64,000 nt of DNA, taken from NCBI GenBank assembly GCA_007115705.1, contig QXEO01000152.1:1267496-1331495 (forward strand). The letters are read 5' to 3'. Both the position numbers and the translations under genes were made by a program. The notes under the pieces were generated by a model. The model was not told where the DNA came from. It ran no database searches and was given only the letters and a program-made list of their open reading frames with translations. Shown piece after piece: positions 1 to 11,238 of this stretch. This DNA is from Dactylis glomerata. Its lineage: Eukaryota; Streptophyta; Magnoliopsida; Poales; Poaceae. Position 1 is the stretch's first letter. Every line of letters begins with the position of its first letter.

Positions 1-413
1 CAAAGTTTTCATTGATTGATTCATGATCATGGTTTCACTTGTTCTTAAATTACTTGTATCTAGTCACCCTCTTAAACTTGAAGGTGTCCTATGCATTTAT
101 GTTTTGCTCTCCACGAAGGACAAGCTGAGAACCACTTGTATGTTTTTCCTTATGATTTGAACACACGTTTGACTTTCATTGTTTTATTTTCATGATCTTT
201 TGTTTGTGTTCATTTGCATGTTTATAACATGGTTGCTAAGTTCTTATTGTCAAGATTATATCTTTCATACCCATGTTTTAAGTTCTTATGATCCCAGCTC
301 ACAATGCTTACATATATGATCAAGATTGTGTAGGTGCATGTCACCTCAAAAATTATTTCTTTTGTTATCACTTACCTACTCGAGGACGAGCAGGAGTTAA
401 GCTTGGGGATGCT
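1..413 (+). mobile_element. 3' untranslated internal end of an Athila-type Gypsy element, with polypurine tract
   Basis: AT-rich DNA without a coding frame that ends in a purine-rich tract (about 381-412, containing AAGCTTGGGGAT) directly before an LTR beginning TGATATGTCTC at 414. This arrangement is the polypurine tract used to prime plus-strand synthesis in Athila-lineage elements. The coding part of the element lies to the left of the window. The lineage is inferred from the tract and LTR start; the family name cannot be checked here. Confidence 0.7.
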
Positions 414-1956
414 TGATATGTCTCAAACGTATCTATAATTTTTGATGCTCCATGCTTGTTTTTACACCATTTGCCTTGTGTTTCATTACACTTCGTGGCG
501 TTTTTATGCGATTGCTAGAACTAACCTATTGACAAGATGCCACAGTGCCAGTTCCCTATTTTCTGCTGTTTTTGGGTTTCAGAAAAGCTACACAGGAAAT
601 ATTCTCGGAATTGGACGAAACAAGTTCCTGAAGTCTTATTTTTCTCGGAAGCTTCCAGAGATTCGAAGAGGCGAAGGAGAGGGGCCACAGGCCAGCCTCA
701 CACTAGGCTCGCGCGGGCCAGCCCCTGGCCGCGCCGCCTAGGTGTGAGGAGGCCTGGGGCCACTCCTGACGACGCCCCTTCGCCTATAAGAAGCCTCGGG
801 ACGGAAAACCCTAAGGGGGTCAGCAATTTTCCAGAAAGAGTTCTGCAGTTCCGCCGCCGCCACCGACGAATTTCGGGGGACAGAAGTCTCTGTTCCGGCA
901 CCCTGCCGGGATGGGGAAGTGCCCCCGGAGCCATCTCCATCGGTCTCCATCGCCGTCTCCGCCGTCTCCATCGACCTCACCGCCATCTCCATCAACCTTG
1001 CTGTCTCCTATGATGAGGAGGGAGTAGTTCATCCCCAGGGCTGAGGGCTCTACCGGTAGCTATGTGGTTCACCTCTCTCTCCCATGATGTGATCTTTATG
1101 TGATCGTGAGCTTTGTATCATGTTGAACAAGTAGATGTTATTATTCAGATATTATGTGTACTCTAGTGGTGTTATTAAAGTAATCTATTCCTCCTGCCAT
1201 GGTGTAACGGTGACAGTGCGTGCATCATGGTGGTACTTGGTCTAGGCTGCGATTGCGATCTCTTAAGGATTATGAGAATAATTATTACTATGATAGTATT
1301 GAAGTGATCTATTCCTCCTTTCATGGTGTAATGTTGACAGTGTGTGCACCGTGTTAGTACTTGGTCTAAGTTGCAATAATATCTATCTTGAATTGTGATC
1401 TGATTTGGATATCTCTATGAGTGGTGTTTGTCAAGTACTTGATAAACTTTGAGGAGTGCTTCGTAGCCCTACGCAATGATTAGTGTTATTCAATAGGAGA
1501 GTAATTCAGAGTACCATAGTGAAGGGAAGTTATTTATTTGTTCAATCATGTTATATTTGTTGGGAGTGTGTCCACTAGTGAAAGTATGATCCCTAGGCCT
1601 TGTTTCCAAGCATTGCACACCGTTTACTTCCTGTTTTGTTACATGTTTGCTCGCAGCGATTTTTATTCCAGATTGCATTTACTACTTATAATCATCTATA
1701 CCGCTTGTATTTCACTATCTCTTCGCCGAACTAGTGCACCTATACATCTGACAAGTGTATTGGGTGTGTTGGGGACACAAGAGACTTTCTGTATCGTAAT
1801 TGCAGGGTTGCTTGAGAGGGATAGCTTTGACCTCTTCCTCCCTGAGTTCGATAAACCTTGGGTGATCCACTTAAGGGAAACTTGCTGCTGCTCTACAAAC
1901 CTCTGCACTTGGAGGCCCAACACTGTCTACAAGAACAGAAGCGTGTGTAGACATCA
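414..1956 (+). mobile_element. 3' LTR of the plus-strand Athila-type Gypsy element
   Basis: The sequence begins TGATATGTCTCAAACG and ends GTAGACATCA, so it has the TG...CA form of an LTR, and a polypurine tract precedes it. The 3' part (about 1735-1945) has the usual closing segment of grass Athila LTRs, ending in a CTGTCTACAAGAACAG-type stretch. Reading frames inside it (for example 537-1013) have no recognisable product and are ignored. The expected TSD on the right is not found because the LTR end is joined directly to a piece of a Copia LTR. Confidence 0.7.
681..762. repeat. GC-rich imperfect inverted repeat (hairpin) inside the LTR
   Basis: The left arm contains GGCCAGCCTCACACTAGG and the right arm contains CCTAGGTGTGAGGAGGCC, with complementary GC-rich sequence toward the centre. 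Together they could fold into a stem of roughly 35 bp with mismatches. Similar hairpins occur near 51496-51550 and 55763-55815. Confidence 0.6.
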
Positions 1957-2599
1957 ATGTCATGCATTAAAATGGGGATTACCTCATGTTGATGAGGGGG
2001 TTACCACCATGAAGGGAATGAAGAGGGAGGTTACCACCATGATGAGGAGGAGGAGCACCTCCTTGGGGCCGGCGCACCCCCCTTGGGGGCTGCCCCCTCC
2101 TCCCCTATAAAACCCCCTCCATCTCCTCCTTGTCACACACTTCTTGATCCTCCCCTCCCTCGCATAGTTGCTGCCCAATTTCCGTCTCTGCTTAGCGAAG
2201 CTCTGCCGGAATTGTAGTCCGTAGTTCATACACTTGGAGAAGTGTGTGGTGGAGTGTCCGGCGGACCCCTTCTTCCGCTGCCCCGCTGGACCGAGGGCGT
2301 GGAGGAGTCGACGTCGAGCTGTACATGTGACCGAGCACGGGGGCGCTGCCACTTGTGGCGCCGTGTACACAATCTTATGATCATCAAGTGAACCACTACG
2401 TCGACTATGTCAAGTGAACAACTATGTCGACTACGTGCGTCTACATCGACTCTCCATCGTCAACGTTTGTGCGGGAACATAATCCCCGCTTACGGTCGTC
2501 GAGGGTTAGTCTCCGTTGCTACCACCTCATAGAGTATCTTGGCTAGAAAATGTGTTCTTGCGTAGGAAAATTTTTGTTTTCTATGTTACGAACCCATCA
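1957..2599 (+). mobile_element. 3' fragment of a BARE/Angela-like Copia LTR
   Basis: This stretch matches, in the opposite orientation, the 3' part of the complete Copia LTR at 58311-60002: both share the GTCATGCA...TTAAAATGGGG start, the TATAAAA region, the GACGTAGTCGAC-type repeats and the terminal ACCCATCA. It begins exactly where the Gypsy LTR ends and finishes at the true LTR terminus (2599). About 1 kb of the LTR 5' side is missing. It is an orphan LTR fragment with no coding content. Confidence 0.75.
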
Positions 2600-2727
2600 A
2601 TCTTGTCAATAGGTTAGTTCCGGAAATCGCATAAAACCACCACGAAGTGTAACAAAATACAAGGCAAATGGTGTAAAAACAAGCATGGAGCATCAAAAAT
2701 TATAGATACGTTTGAGACGTATCAGTG
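2600..2727 (-). mobile_element. Inverted 5' fragment of the same Gypsy LTR type as 414-1956
   Basis: The reverse complement of 2600-2727 matches 414-541 over its whole length with under ten mismatches, starting at TGATACGTCTC. No polypurine tract lies upstream of the LTR start (2728 onward on the minus strand), so this edge looks like the outer end of a 5' LTR, not a 3' LTR. Only the first 128 bp survive before the Copia LTR terminus. Confidence 0.75.
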
Positions 2728-3330
2728 GATACCACAATAACATACCATATTATGAATAAAACAATGCAAGCAAGCGTCTTCATGACATGCTATAAACTAT
2801 TAGTAAATTGGAACTAATCATATGAGAGCAAGAACTACAAAGCATCCATTAGATAACATATACCTTACATGAACCGACTAAGCATGTCCACATAGATGAG
2901 TATATGTACAAAAATGAAAACAAATAGAGTTCATACCAGCCTCTTACCGCATCTCAGATTATCATCTGTCATCATTATTGCCTTTCACTTATGTGACTTG
3001 AATAATATGAAGTGAATACCAAGCTCAAATGGAGTCACGTGATACTAAACTCTGTAACAAACTTTATAAAACCGAAGAAGAACAACAAATATTTTTGGGT
3101 TTTCGATTTTTTTGAAACAAGAACAGAAGGAAATAGCAAACAAAGCAAAATATTTTTGGATTTTTCAAATATCAAACCGAAAATAGCAAGTAAAGCAAAC
3201 CAAAGCTAGAAAACTAAAAGGGCAAACAAAGAGAAACAACGAAAATATTTTTGATCTTTTTGTGTTTTGGAAAGAAGAAATAAGAGCGAGAACAATAAAG
3301 AAAGCGAAATATGGATATACAAAGGACCGA
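2728..3330 (-). mobile_element. EA, distal 3' untranslated segment of the Athila-like element, left of the MULE
   Basis: A/T-rich sequence with repeated AAATATTTTTGG-like motifs and no coding frame. Read on the minus strand it continues the sequence right of the MULE (49902 onward), because the 9-bp MULE TSD occupies 3331-3339 and 49893-49901. I therefore take it as the last part of the EA internal region. The EA 3' LTR is not present; an LTR of another type abuts it at 2727. Confidence 0.55.
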
Positions 3331-3339
3331 TAAAATATA

Positions 3340-3441
3340 GGGATTTCTATTTTCGTGCCCTCGGGTCCTTAGTTGTACTCAGTTTTCTCCAGCTCCTTAG
3401 TTTTTCCTCAGTTTTGTCCAAGCCCTTGTCTGAAACCCTCA
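3340..3441 (+). repeat. Left terminal inverted repeat of the MULE
   Basis: 102 bp beginning GGGATTTCTATTTTCGTGCC and ending GAAACCCTCA; it pairs with 49791-49892 with about seven mismatches. The similarity stops sharply after both copies. The TSD TAAAATATA occupies 3331-3339. Confidence 0.9.
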
Positions 3442-4329
3442 CAAGTGCTGGAACGGCCGATTTCCCGACGGATCAACAACTTTGTCGGTTATCTGCTGAC
3501 TAGTGGGGCCACGTAGAGCCCGCAAAGACACGTCAGACCATCCATCTTTGTTTGACCGTAAGCATCGCCGTATCCCTGACCAAAATGCAGACAAGTGGGG
3601 CTTCGGTATATCGAATGACAAGTGGGGCCATGATGCTGATACAAGGGGCAATACACGGGTAGGATTAGATTTTTAAACGGAGCTCTACAGCGATGGCACA
3701 GAGGAGGTGGCCTGCGGGGTGCCGAGATGAGATCGACGTCCACAAAGAACTGCATGAGGCGAGACCAGACACATTAGATAGATATGAACTAGACGCGTTT
3801 AACCATGCAAAGAAGAGAAGAAATGGTCGAGGACATCGACGATGGCCTCAACACTTTGACTGACAGTGTCAGACACAAACACGAGCAATGTAGAGAAAAC
3901 TAGTGTCCCTCCTTTCTGGCGTGTATAGATAGGTGCTAGGGGAGTGTGGTGGCGAAGGGAAAGACCTCACGGTGGTCTATGGCGTCCAGCATAGCGGGGC
4001 GGCGTGGCCGTGCCCACAGCGGCGTGCATGTTCGGCATTGGTATCAGCATGTACGTTCGTCATTGGCCTCGGCGGTATCTCTGGTGTGTCAGTGATCGAA
4101 TGAGGGGATGGGATTGAGGGTGCATTCCGACAGAGACCTAGCAGTGGCGGCGAGCATAGCCGTTCTGACCATGCCGATATCGGCATCGGCATCGTTTGGA
4201 GGCTATGGTGCTCGAATCATGGTGGAAATTGTGATATTATTTTTACATGCATAATATATAGAAAATAGCTAGATCTCTAAATCGATGCATATGAAGCTAC
4301 ATATATATTCTTGGTCATAATCCTTTTAT
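3442..4329. other. MULE subterminal DNA with no recognisable gene
   Basis: Mixed-composition sequence between the left TIR and the B3 fragment. Several short frames (for example 3439-3651 and 3977-4192 on minus) have no recognisable domain. I see nothing more specific. Confidence 0.4.
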
Positions 4330-4935
4330 CTAAAGGGGATGGATGCATGGCTTCACATCGTCGTCGCTTTCATCGTTAGTATCTTCGTCGTCCGTGTAGT
4401 AGTACTTTCTGCACATTGTTCCGTCGAACACCTTCACTGTGAGCACATCATCGCCTTCATATTTGAAGTGTAGGAAGCAGCCAAAATCCACACCATACGC
4501 GATGGCGAAATTCTCCCAGCCCTTGTCGAGGTACATCCGGTCTTGTCCGTCAAATAGGACCTCCATGGTCCAGAGACGAGGACCGCAGTCAGCTGCTCAC
4601 AGATACACCTTAGCGGGCTCCTGGCCGTCAAGATAGTCCGCAAACTTTTTTGGGAGTGCCTGCAAAGAGATTGAGCGCCGATCATTTGAAATTAAAGGTT
4701 TTTTAGAACATGCACATAATTAATCACATGCATCATATATGTGGGAACACGTACGTATCTTCTTGGCCAAAGGGTCTTCATAGATGACGATGAAGAACTC
4801 CTCTATGATCAATGGTAGTGTTGACGGTGGTGGTGGCAATGATGATGATCCACCACCCCGGCCGCCCCTTCCTCTTCCCCTTCCCCTTCCCCTTCCCCTT
4901 CCCCTTCTGGTCGGCGTCCGAGACATGGAAGCCAT
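4330..4935 (-). pseudogene. B3 DNA-binding-domain gene copy (REM-like), two exons, one nonsense codon
   Basis: B3 proteins are plant nuclear transcription factors. Exon 1 (4935-4755) starts with ATG and encodes a basic Arg-Gly repeat, a Ser/Pro linker and the start of a B3 fold (IIEEFFIVIYEDPLAKKI). A GTACGT donor at 4754 and a TTTGCAG acceptor at 4660 allow a phase-1 join to exon 2 (4659-4330), which continues with KKFADYLDG, the central GWENFAIAYGVDFGCFLHF and the final VFDGTMCRKYYY, then an acidic tail. A TGA interrupts exon 2 near 4592 where an Arg codon (CGA) would be expected, so the copy is probably dead. It lies inside the MULE, opposite in strand to the F-box gene. The B3 assignment is from motif recognition and is fairly secure; REM subfamily is a guess. 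Confidence 0.7.
4863..4908. repeat. CCTTCCC-type hexanucleotide microsatellite inside B3 exon 1
   Basis: Repeated TTCCCC units; on the minus strand they encode the alternating Arg-Gly run of the B3 copy. Such runs expand and shrink easily. Confidence 0.8.
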
Positions 4936-4994
4936 GGCAATGGATCAAGTGTATGTGAACGAAGAAGAGAGAGGCAGAACCTAATGATATGAGG

Positions 4995-5120
4995 GATGGC
5001 CGTTGTGGGGGTTTATAAGGGAGAGATGACCGTTGTGGGGTTTACACCATAAATTAAGGTAGAGATGACCGTTGAGGGGTTTACACAATAAATTAAGGAG
5101 GACATGACTGTTATGGGGGT
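4995..5120. repeat. Four degenerate copies of a short repeat upstream of the B3 copy
   Basis: The motif GATGACCGTTGTGGGGTTTA recurs at about 4995, 5025, 5065 and 5103, at irregular spacing of about 30-45 bp. It is upstream of the B3 copy on its strand, so it may have been part of its promoter, but I see no defined regulatory site. Confidence 0.6.
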
Positions 5121-5160
5121 TTATATCTCAACAAAAAAGTAATGCGGACTATCTTGACAG

Positions 5161-5400
5161 AAATGGAAATTCATGATAGTTTATTATTTTACCGTGAAAA
5201 GTAATGCCTAAAAGAAATGGAAATTCGTGATAGTTTATCATTTTACCGTGAAAAGTAATGCCTACAAGAAATGGAAATTTGTGATAGTTTATCATTTTAC
5301 CATGAAAAGTAATGCCTAAAAGAAATGGAAATTCGTGATAGTTTATCATTTTACCGTGAAAAGTAATGCCTACAAGAAATTCGTGATTACCAAACTTGTT
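5161..5400. repeat. 54-bp tandem repeat, four copies plus a partial one
   Basis: The motif AAATGGAAATTCGTGATAG starts at 5161, 5215, 5269 and 5323, exactly 54 bp apart, with a truncated fifth unit from 5377. Because 54 is a multiple of three, the minus strand reads as an 18-residue repeat over 5149-5430; I regard that frame as a by-product of the repeat. Confidence 0.9.
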
Positions 5401-6236
5401 GAATCCAGTGGCAAACTCGTTATTTAGCATACATAGAGGGGTAGTAGTTTGCCACCGACAGATAGAGAGAGGGTGGCCATGATGAGAGAGAAAGAGGGGT
5501 TATCCTGCCCGTTAGATCATAGGATCGACGGTAGGTGGGCACGATCCGTGTGACAACAGCTTGACCAATTAGGCCAAGTTTGGGCTTCTGTGAGAAGGGA
5601 TAGGGTAAAACTGAGTAATATCAAGGATCCAAGGGCAAATAAATAGTAAACAGGCTAAGGAATTCAAATAAGAGATTTAGAAAAATAAAAACACATGTTT
5701 TGTATAATGAAACCCAGGTTGGCCTACCTCAAAGTATTAGCAATTTAAATATACATAAGTGTGAAAATTATGGCCTCATTCAGACAAACTATGTTTTAGG
5801 TATAGATGTTTTGAGAAGGGGTTTGAGTGGAAAGCCATGAACCTTCATAGCTACTAGTGATTTGAGAAGTGGCCATTTGTGGTAAAACTTGATTTATATA
5901 TGATTGTTATGATTTCCTACGTGGCAGGTTGTGTAACAAGACTCCATGAGTAGGAGGCACTATGATTTTATTTTTTTGAATTTTTTTGCGCATGAAATGA
6001 CTCAATTAGATAGCTTAATCCCATTTGTTGACTCTCTGTTGACCAGCCACTTGACGGTAAAACTGAGTATATTGCACTAGCCAGTATTAGTACTCGAGGG
6101 GAAAACGGAGTACAGATATTTTTCCAGTGTAAGACTCGAGGGTAGAACTGAGTACATGTGTGCAGACGTGCAATACCACAGACGCGTGTCACGGTGCGCA
6201 GTGGTTAGGCGGTACACGTGTTGAGACCAAACGTCT
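5401..6236. other. MULE interior upstream of the F-box gene copy
   Basis: AT-rich DNA with no recognisable coding sequence or repeat. It may include the promoter of the captured F-box gene, but no TATA element can be assigned with confidence. A few motifs resembling AAACTGAGTAC near 6060-6150 echo the wording of the TIRs. Confidence 0.4.
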
Positions 6237-6662
6237 AGTTTTTTTGAGAAACTGCCGAGACCAACCGTCACTTTGCCTGTACAGAGCCCCTCTCTCCCTC
6301 CCTCTCCACACAGTCTCATTCCCACTCACGCACGCAACCACGTCTCTCACATCCCATCAACTTCTCCAAATCGAAGGAAAACACCCCAACCACCCTACGC
6401 GCGCTCCCCTGCCGGCGATGGAGAAGAAGAATGTGCCGGCGGCCATCGCCCCCGAGCCCATCACCTTCGAGCCCATCGCCTCCGAGCCCGTCGCATCTGA
6501 GCCCGTCGCTGCCGAGCCTGTCGCATCCGAGGCCGTCGCCTCCGAGGGCGGCGCATCCAAGCATGGCGCCTCCGTGAACTGGGCCTCTCTCATGGCTGAC
6601 GGACCACTTCACAAGATCGGCGACTACTTACTGGCGAACGAGGAGTATGTGGACACCTACTC
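6237..6662 (+). pseudogene. F-box/DUF295 gene, copy 1 of the 5' part (5' UTR plus start of exon 1), cut by the E1 LTR
   Basis: The ATG is at 6418. The product begins MEKKNV, then has seven five-residue units of the EPVAS/EPIAS type, then the first half of an F-box (WASLMADGPLHKIGDYLLA). The frame runs straight into the E1 LTR at 6663 and ends there, so no functional protein is possible from this copy. F-box proteins are substrate receptors of SCF ubiquitin ligases. The last five bases (TACTC, 6658-6662) are the E1 target site. A second copy at 47050-47489 has eight pentapeptide units and a few percent substitutions. Confidence 0.8.
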
Positions 6663-7263
6663 TGTTGGGGATATACCAAATAGTAATACCAGCGACATAG
6701 TCCTAAATTAGCAAGCCAGGGTGGCCCATCAGGGGTGGTATGGCGGATTCGCCATACCGGGCGGCCCAGTTGCTGAAGTTGCCACGGCGGTACTGGACGC
6801 AGGTGCTTATGGCGGATCCTTAGAAAGGTCCATGGCAGATCCGGAAACAGGCCCATGGCGGACCACTGACGACAGGCCCATGGCGGGTCTGGAGACGGCC
6901 CATGGCGGGTTACCTTGTAGTACACGCATAGGACTTAGTCTAGGACTCCAAGTTGTATCCGCTCCGGTACCAACGTGAAGCCTACGCCAGGCGCCTTTAT
7001 AAGCCCGGCGTGGAGTAGCCCTTGAGGCACGTTCCAATCATACGGCCAATCGCATAGCGAAACAGCCAACCTCATCATTGTAATCGAGCACTTGTTGCCA
7101 TATAGTGAATTATAGCAGCACGTAGGATCTCGCCACCGTCGCGGGATCTGAAGCTGGGTAAACTCGTGCTACCACCGTCCCGGATCGCTCCTCTGTGTTC
7201 ACCCCCTTCCACAAACTGCCATACCCCTACCTCTATGGCAGATCTGTTGACGAAACCATGACA
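6663..7263 (+). repeat. E1 5' LTR (601 bp)
   Basis: It runs from TGTTGGGGATATACC to AACCATGACA. It is preceded by TSD TACTC and followed by a primer-binding site. A TATAAG motif at 6998-7003 in a GC-rich context is a candidate promoter TATA box. It pairs with 47490-48090. Confidence 0.9.
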
Positions 7264-7282
7264 GTTGGCACCCACCGTGGGC
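7264..7282 (+). promoter_or_regulatory. E1 primer-binding site
   Basis: GTTGGCACCCACCGTGGGC lies directly after the LTR terminus. It resembles the TTTGGCGCCCACCGTGGGG site found next to the E2 and E3 LTRs, so a tRNA primer site is the natural reading; the tRNA species was not determined. Confidence 0.7.
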
Positions 7283-7404
7283 AAAGCGTGTCTGGAGCGC
7301 GGATCCAGGCGGGATCCACCTTCGCAGGCATCGGCGACACCGTCGCCATCGGGCGCGTCCTCTACTATTCCGGCCTCCCCATCGTCCCAGCGGATAACCT
7401 CTAG

Positions 7405-10400
7405 GTGCCGGCTAGAGAAGACCCTGCTCGATTCACCATCCTCCCGATTGGAGATATCCATATCTTCATTGGAGAGACAAACCCTACCCCCGCTACGGAA
7501 ACCAATTTCCGGTGGATCGGTATGGCTGAAATCCCCAAACGGACCGCTTTCAAGCTGGAGACGGAGGAGGACTCATCTGACCTGGAACTTTCCAAGTTGC
7601 CCAGATTGGATCTGAAAAATAATCCCACCCAGCCCGCCCTAGAGGTAGAGGAAGTGGTGGAAGACCGTTGTGAATCCGCTATGAGTAATCTAGCGTTAGA
7701 GACACCTCGGTACTGCTTTGTTGCGTTCGCAGGCATCACTTCGGGATCTACCTCCAATGGAGATGATAGCCCAGGTGAATCCATCCTTGAGGCACTTAAC
7801 GAAAGTGGTGAATCGGATGACTGGGATAGCAAGGGCTATGATTCTGACCATTATGACGCCGCCATGAGAAGAATTGAGGCGGAATTAGTGCAGCAGGCAC
7901 TTGAAGAACAGCAAGCAGCTGCCAAGCAGGTGTTCGTAACCAATAAAGGAGATGATGCTGGGCAGACAATTGGTGATCCACCATCTCAGGCAGTCCACGA
8001 CGGAGATGCCGGCAAAGAGCAGGGCAACCCGCCACCAGCCGCCGATCCCGCCACGGAGCAACTTCCTGAGATCCACTGCGGACCCAGGCCTCTGCAACCC
8101 GCCATCCCCAAAGACCAGCACCCAGAAGACTTCACGACCCCACTGGATAAGGTCGTCTATGGAACTCTAGCAGATCCAATCACCCCTGACTATGTCAGAG
8201 ATGTGAACGATCTCGAGAAGAAGAGGTGAGCACTCCTCAAGGAAGCAAAGCGAGTCGAGAAGATGGGCCAGCAGCTTGATGGCGACATTGCTAAAGCTCA
8301 AGACACGCTGAAGCGCGCAAGGAACATGGAAGAGAAGTATGTTACTCTCATCCAGAACCAGATAACCGAGGGAGGCGACCCGCAGTTGGTACGAAACCTT
8401 GAGTTCACCGTACCAACAGCGGAAACTCTGGCCAAGATGTACATCAAGAATCCGCCATACGTGGATAAAAACCGCGATGAAGTCAGGGCTACGCCCATTG
8501 AAAATATCGTGGCTGCAAAGGAGCTATTGGAGCATAACAAGAGCCCAGCAGCCCTAGAAACGGCGGTGAAACCGATGACCAAAGCATTAGTGCAGCAGGA
8601 GAAGGCTGCGTCGTCACGACGGCTCGAATCTGATCCCGCGCTATGCAGGTCCAGCACTGCCTCTAAGGCTCGGGGGGCTGGCAACCATGGTACGCGCCCT
8701 GATAACGAATCTCATACCGGATCCTCAGAAATCCGAAGAAGAGAAGCTCGGAACCGGGCGAACGCCATCCCAATATCCTCCGATGACAAACCGAATGGCA
8801 AAGGCCCACAGAGAAATCCATCGCCACCCCACAAGAACTACCCTGCCTATGGATACCACCAAGACAATGCTGCCCCTCGCCATAAGACCAACATGCCGCC
8901 ACCAAAGTACAAGATGTTCGAAGTCCCAAAGGGAGGGATTGTCATACGCGACAATGATGGCAAGCGAGGACGAAGCCGTGACGCTGGACGCAGAGACGAT
9001 CCACCACGACAGGAAGCCAGCAGAGATGGCGGATCCAAGAGAAGGGACCAATCTCGCCATGACGATGGCGCACACCATGGCGGTGACAAGGACAAGCATC
9101 GTTCCACTCGCCACCACGATGACAAAGGGCAAGGCTCCCGCCGCCATGACGACCATCCATCTCCACGAAGAACGGAAGGAAGCCGTCGTAGCTGCAAAGA
9201 TCAGTCGCAGGACGGCGAGAGTAAACGACGATGTGACCCTTCGCCATCCCCACCAGGGAGCCCCCATGGCGGCGGCGGTGGTGGTGGCGGACCAGCAAGG
9301 TCACGCAACTCTCGCAAGGATCCACCGCACCAGAAGCCCTACGATGCTCGTACCCATCTAAACGAGATTGCCAAGTCTCAAACAGCCTTCTTCCTCGGCC
9401 CAAAGTGCTTTAGACAACGGATTCGCGATGAGCCCATCCCGCATGGGTTCAAGATCGAGAAAAATATGCGCCAGTACAATGGAGTCGATAGGCCTTTAAC
9501 TTGGCTACAAGACTACTTCAACGCAGTATAGTTCACTGGGGGATCACCCAACGTTGCTGTCCGCTATTTGCCCCTGATGCTATCCGGTACTGCGAGGCAG
9601 TGGATCAATGACTTGGCATAAAACTCCATCCAAACCTGGTTTGATATGCAAACTGCGTTCACCGAAAATTTTGAGGGGACTTACAAAAGACCCCATAACA
9701 TTGGTGACCTCCAACGGTACCGACGGGCCGATGACGAGACCTCCCGAACTTTCCTCGCGCGATGGCTAGATATGAAGAACTCCTGCGAAGGGGTTACTAA
9801 CGAATCCACCATCCTCGCGTTTATTGACAGTTTGGAGAGACGCCAACTGCTCCGCCATCGCCTGTTGCGGGAAAGGAATGAAGGGAAACTGACCCTAAAT
9901 TCCATGATCACCATCGCAAGCAACTATGCGGCCGCCGACGACGACGCCCGCGAATCTCTGAAGGCTTCCGCCATCCAGAACACTGGAAAGCGGAATAGCA
10001 GCAACAAACGGAAGAATCCGCCAGAAGAGCAGCAGGCTCCGGATATGGTGGCCACAACCTTCGCTGACAAGAGCCAAAGCGGCCAGCGCGGAAGAGGACG
10101 CGGTACTAGCGGTGGCCAGCTGTGGAGTTCTGCAACTCCTGCTTCGGCGCCATCTGCCCCCGTGTCTTACGACGAATACCGCAATATGCCATGTTTCGCC
10201 CATCGCGACGCTTCAAGAAAGTGCAACCATACCAACCGAAACTGCAAGTTTGTCAACGACCTCAAGGCGGATCAAGAAGCTGGCTTCAAGCGCAGCCGGC
10301 GTCAATGGCCTCGTAGCAAAGGGAAAGTGGACAAAGACAAGGAGTCCAGGGATGGCAGTGACATGGACGAAGACCCTGTGTCCAAACCCGCCAAAAAGGC

Positions 10401-10440
10401 AGAGGGTGGCGCTAGCAAGGGCAACCCAATCAAGGACAAA
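7405..10440 (+). pseudogene. E1 gag (decayed)
   Basis: Three consecutive open blocks in the same general register (7405-8229, 8263-9531, 9646 onward) are separated by stop codons at about 8227 (TGA), 9529 (TAG) and 9618 (TAA). The middle block is rich in Arg, Asp and Ser (nucleic-acid-binding character). The third block holds the conserved gag core (GTYKRPHNIGDLQRYRR ... ARWLDMKNSCEGV). Gag would form the particle and package the RNA. The stops make this copy non-functional. Confidence 0.75.
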
Positions 10441-11238
10441 AAAGGTGCCTTTCACACATTTCTTGGACCCCCCACGGCCAAGGCACGGAGAGCTGCTATG
10501 CGCTCCCTCAATGCCACCGTGCCAAAAATCCGCCAGTACGTCCGATGGTCCGAAGTACCGGTGCACTGGAGCCGCGATGATCATCCAGAGCACATCCCAG
10601 ATGGATATTACGCCATGGTGGTATGCCCTGTAATCCATGGCTATGAGTTCTCCAAATGCTTAATGGATGGCGGCAGTAGTCTGAACATCATGTACGTGGA
10701 AACTTTGACGAAGCTCGGCCTTACCAAGACCCAACTCCGCCATAGCGCGGTCACCTTTTATGGGGTGGTTCCTGGTCGCCAAGCCAAGTCCCTCGGGTCC
10801 GTCACACTCAAGGTTGCCTTCGGTAGCGAGGAAAATTACCGTGAAGAGCCTATAACCTTTGAGGTAGTCCCGTTCAAAAGCACATACCACGTGATCTTCG
10901 GTCGCCCTGCCTTCCACAGCTTCCATGCCAGGCCATGTTACATCTACAATCAGCTGAAGATGCCAGGCCCGGATGGCATAATTACCATTTATGGCAGTTT
11001 CAGAAAGGCAAAGGAGTGCGAGGAAGGAGAAGCCGCCTTCGCGGAAGCAGTATTCTTCGGTGAGGAGTTCAAAGAAATCCACGCCGCCACGGACCCCGCG
11101 GAGATGCCGGCATCAAAGCAGGAAATTTCCGCCTCCCCGCCCACCTTTAAGCCTACAGTCGACACAAAACAGGTGGAACTTGTCGCTGGCGATGCCGCCA
11201 AGACCACCTCCATTGGGACAAACTTATCCCCCAAATAG
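10441..11238 (+). pseudogene. E1 aspartic protease region, ending at an in-frame TAG
   Basis: It continues the third gag block without a break. The active-site motif is DGGSSLNIMY (about 10666-10695), followed by the flap region and the closing IFGRPAF motif (about 10897-10917), the normal order for a Gypsy retropepsin that processes the polyprotein. The frame ends with ...SPK-TAG (11236-11238), and the next codons continue into RT in the same frame. E2 has a TAG at the same position. Confidence 0.8.

Noticed and set aside
1538..2370. ORFs in the LTRs at 1538-2110, 1984-2370 and 58540-58806
   Set aside because: They fall in LTR sequence; the last two are the same LTR piece seen in opposite orientation. 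There is no protein family.
2600..2727. 3' LTR of EA
   Set aside because: Its start (TGATACGTCTCAAACG) differs in sequence from the EA 5' LTR (TGATACGTCCAAAATG and following), and no polypurine tract precedes it.
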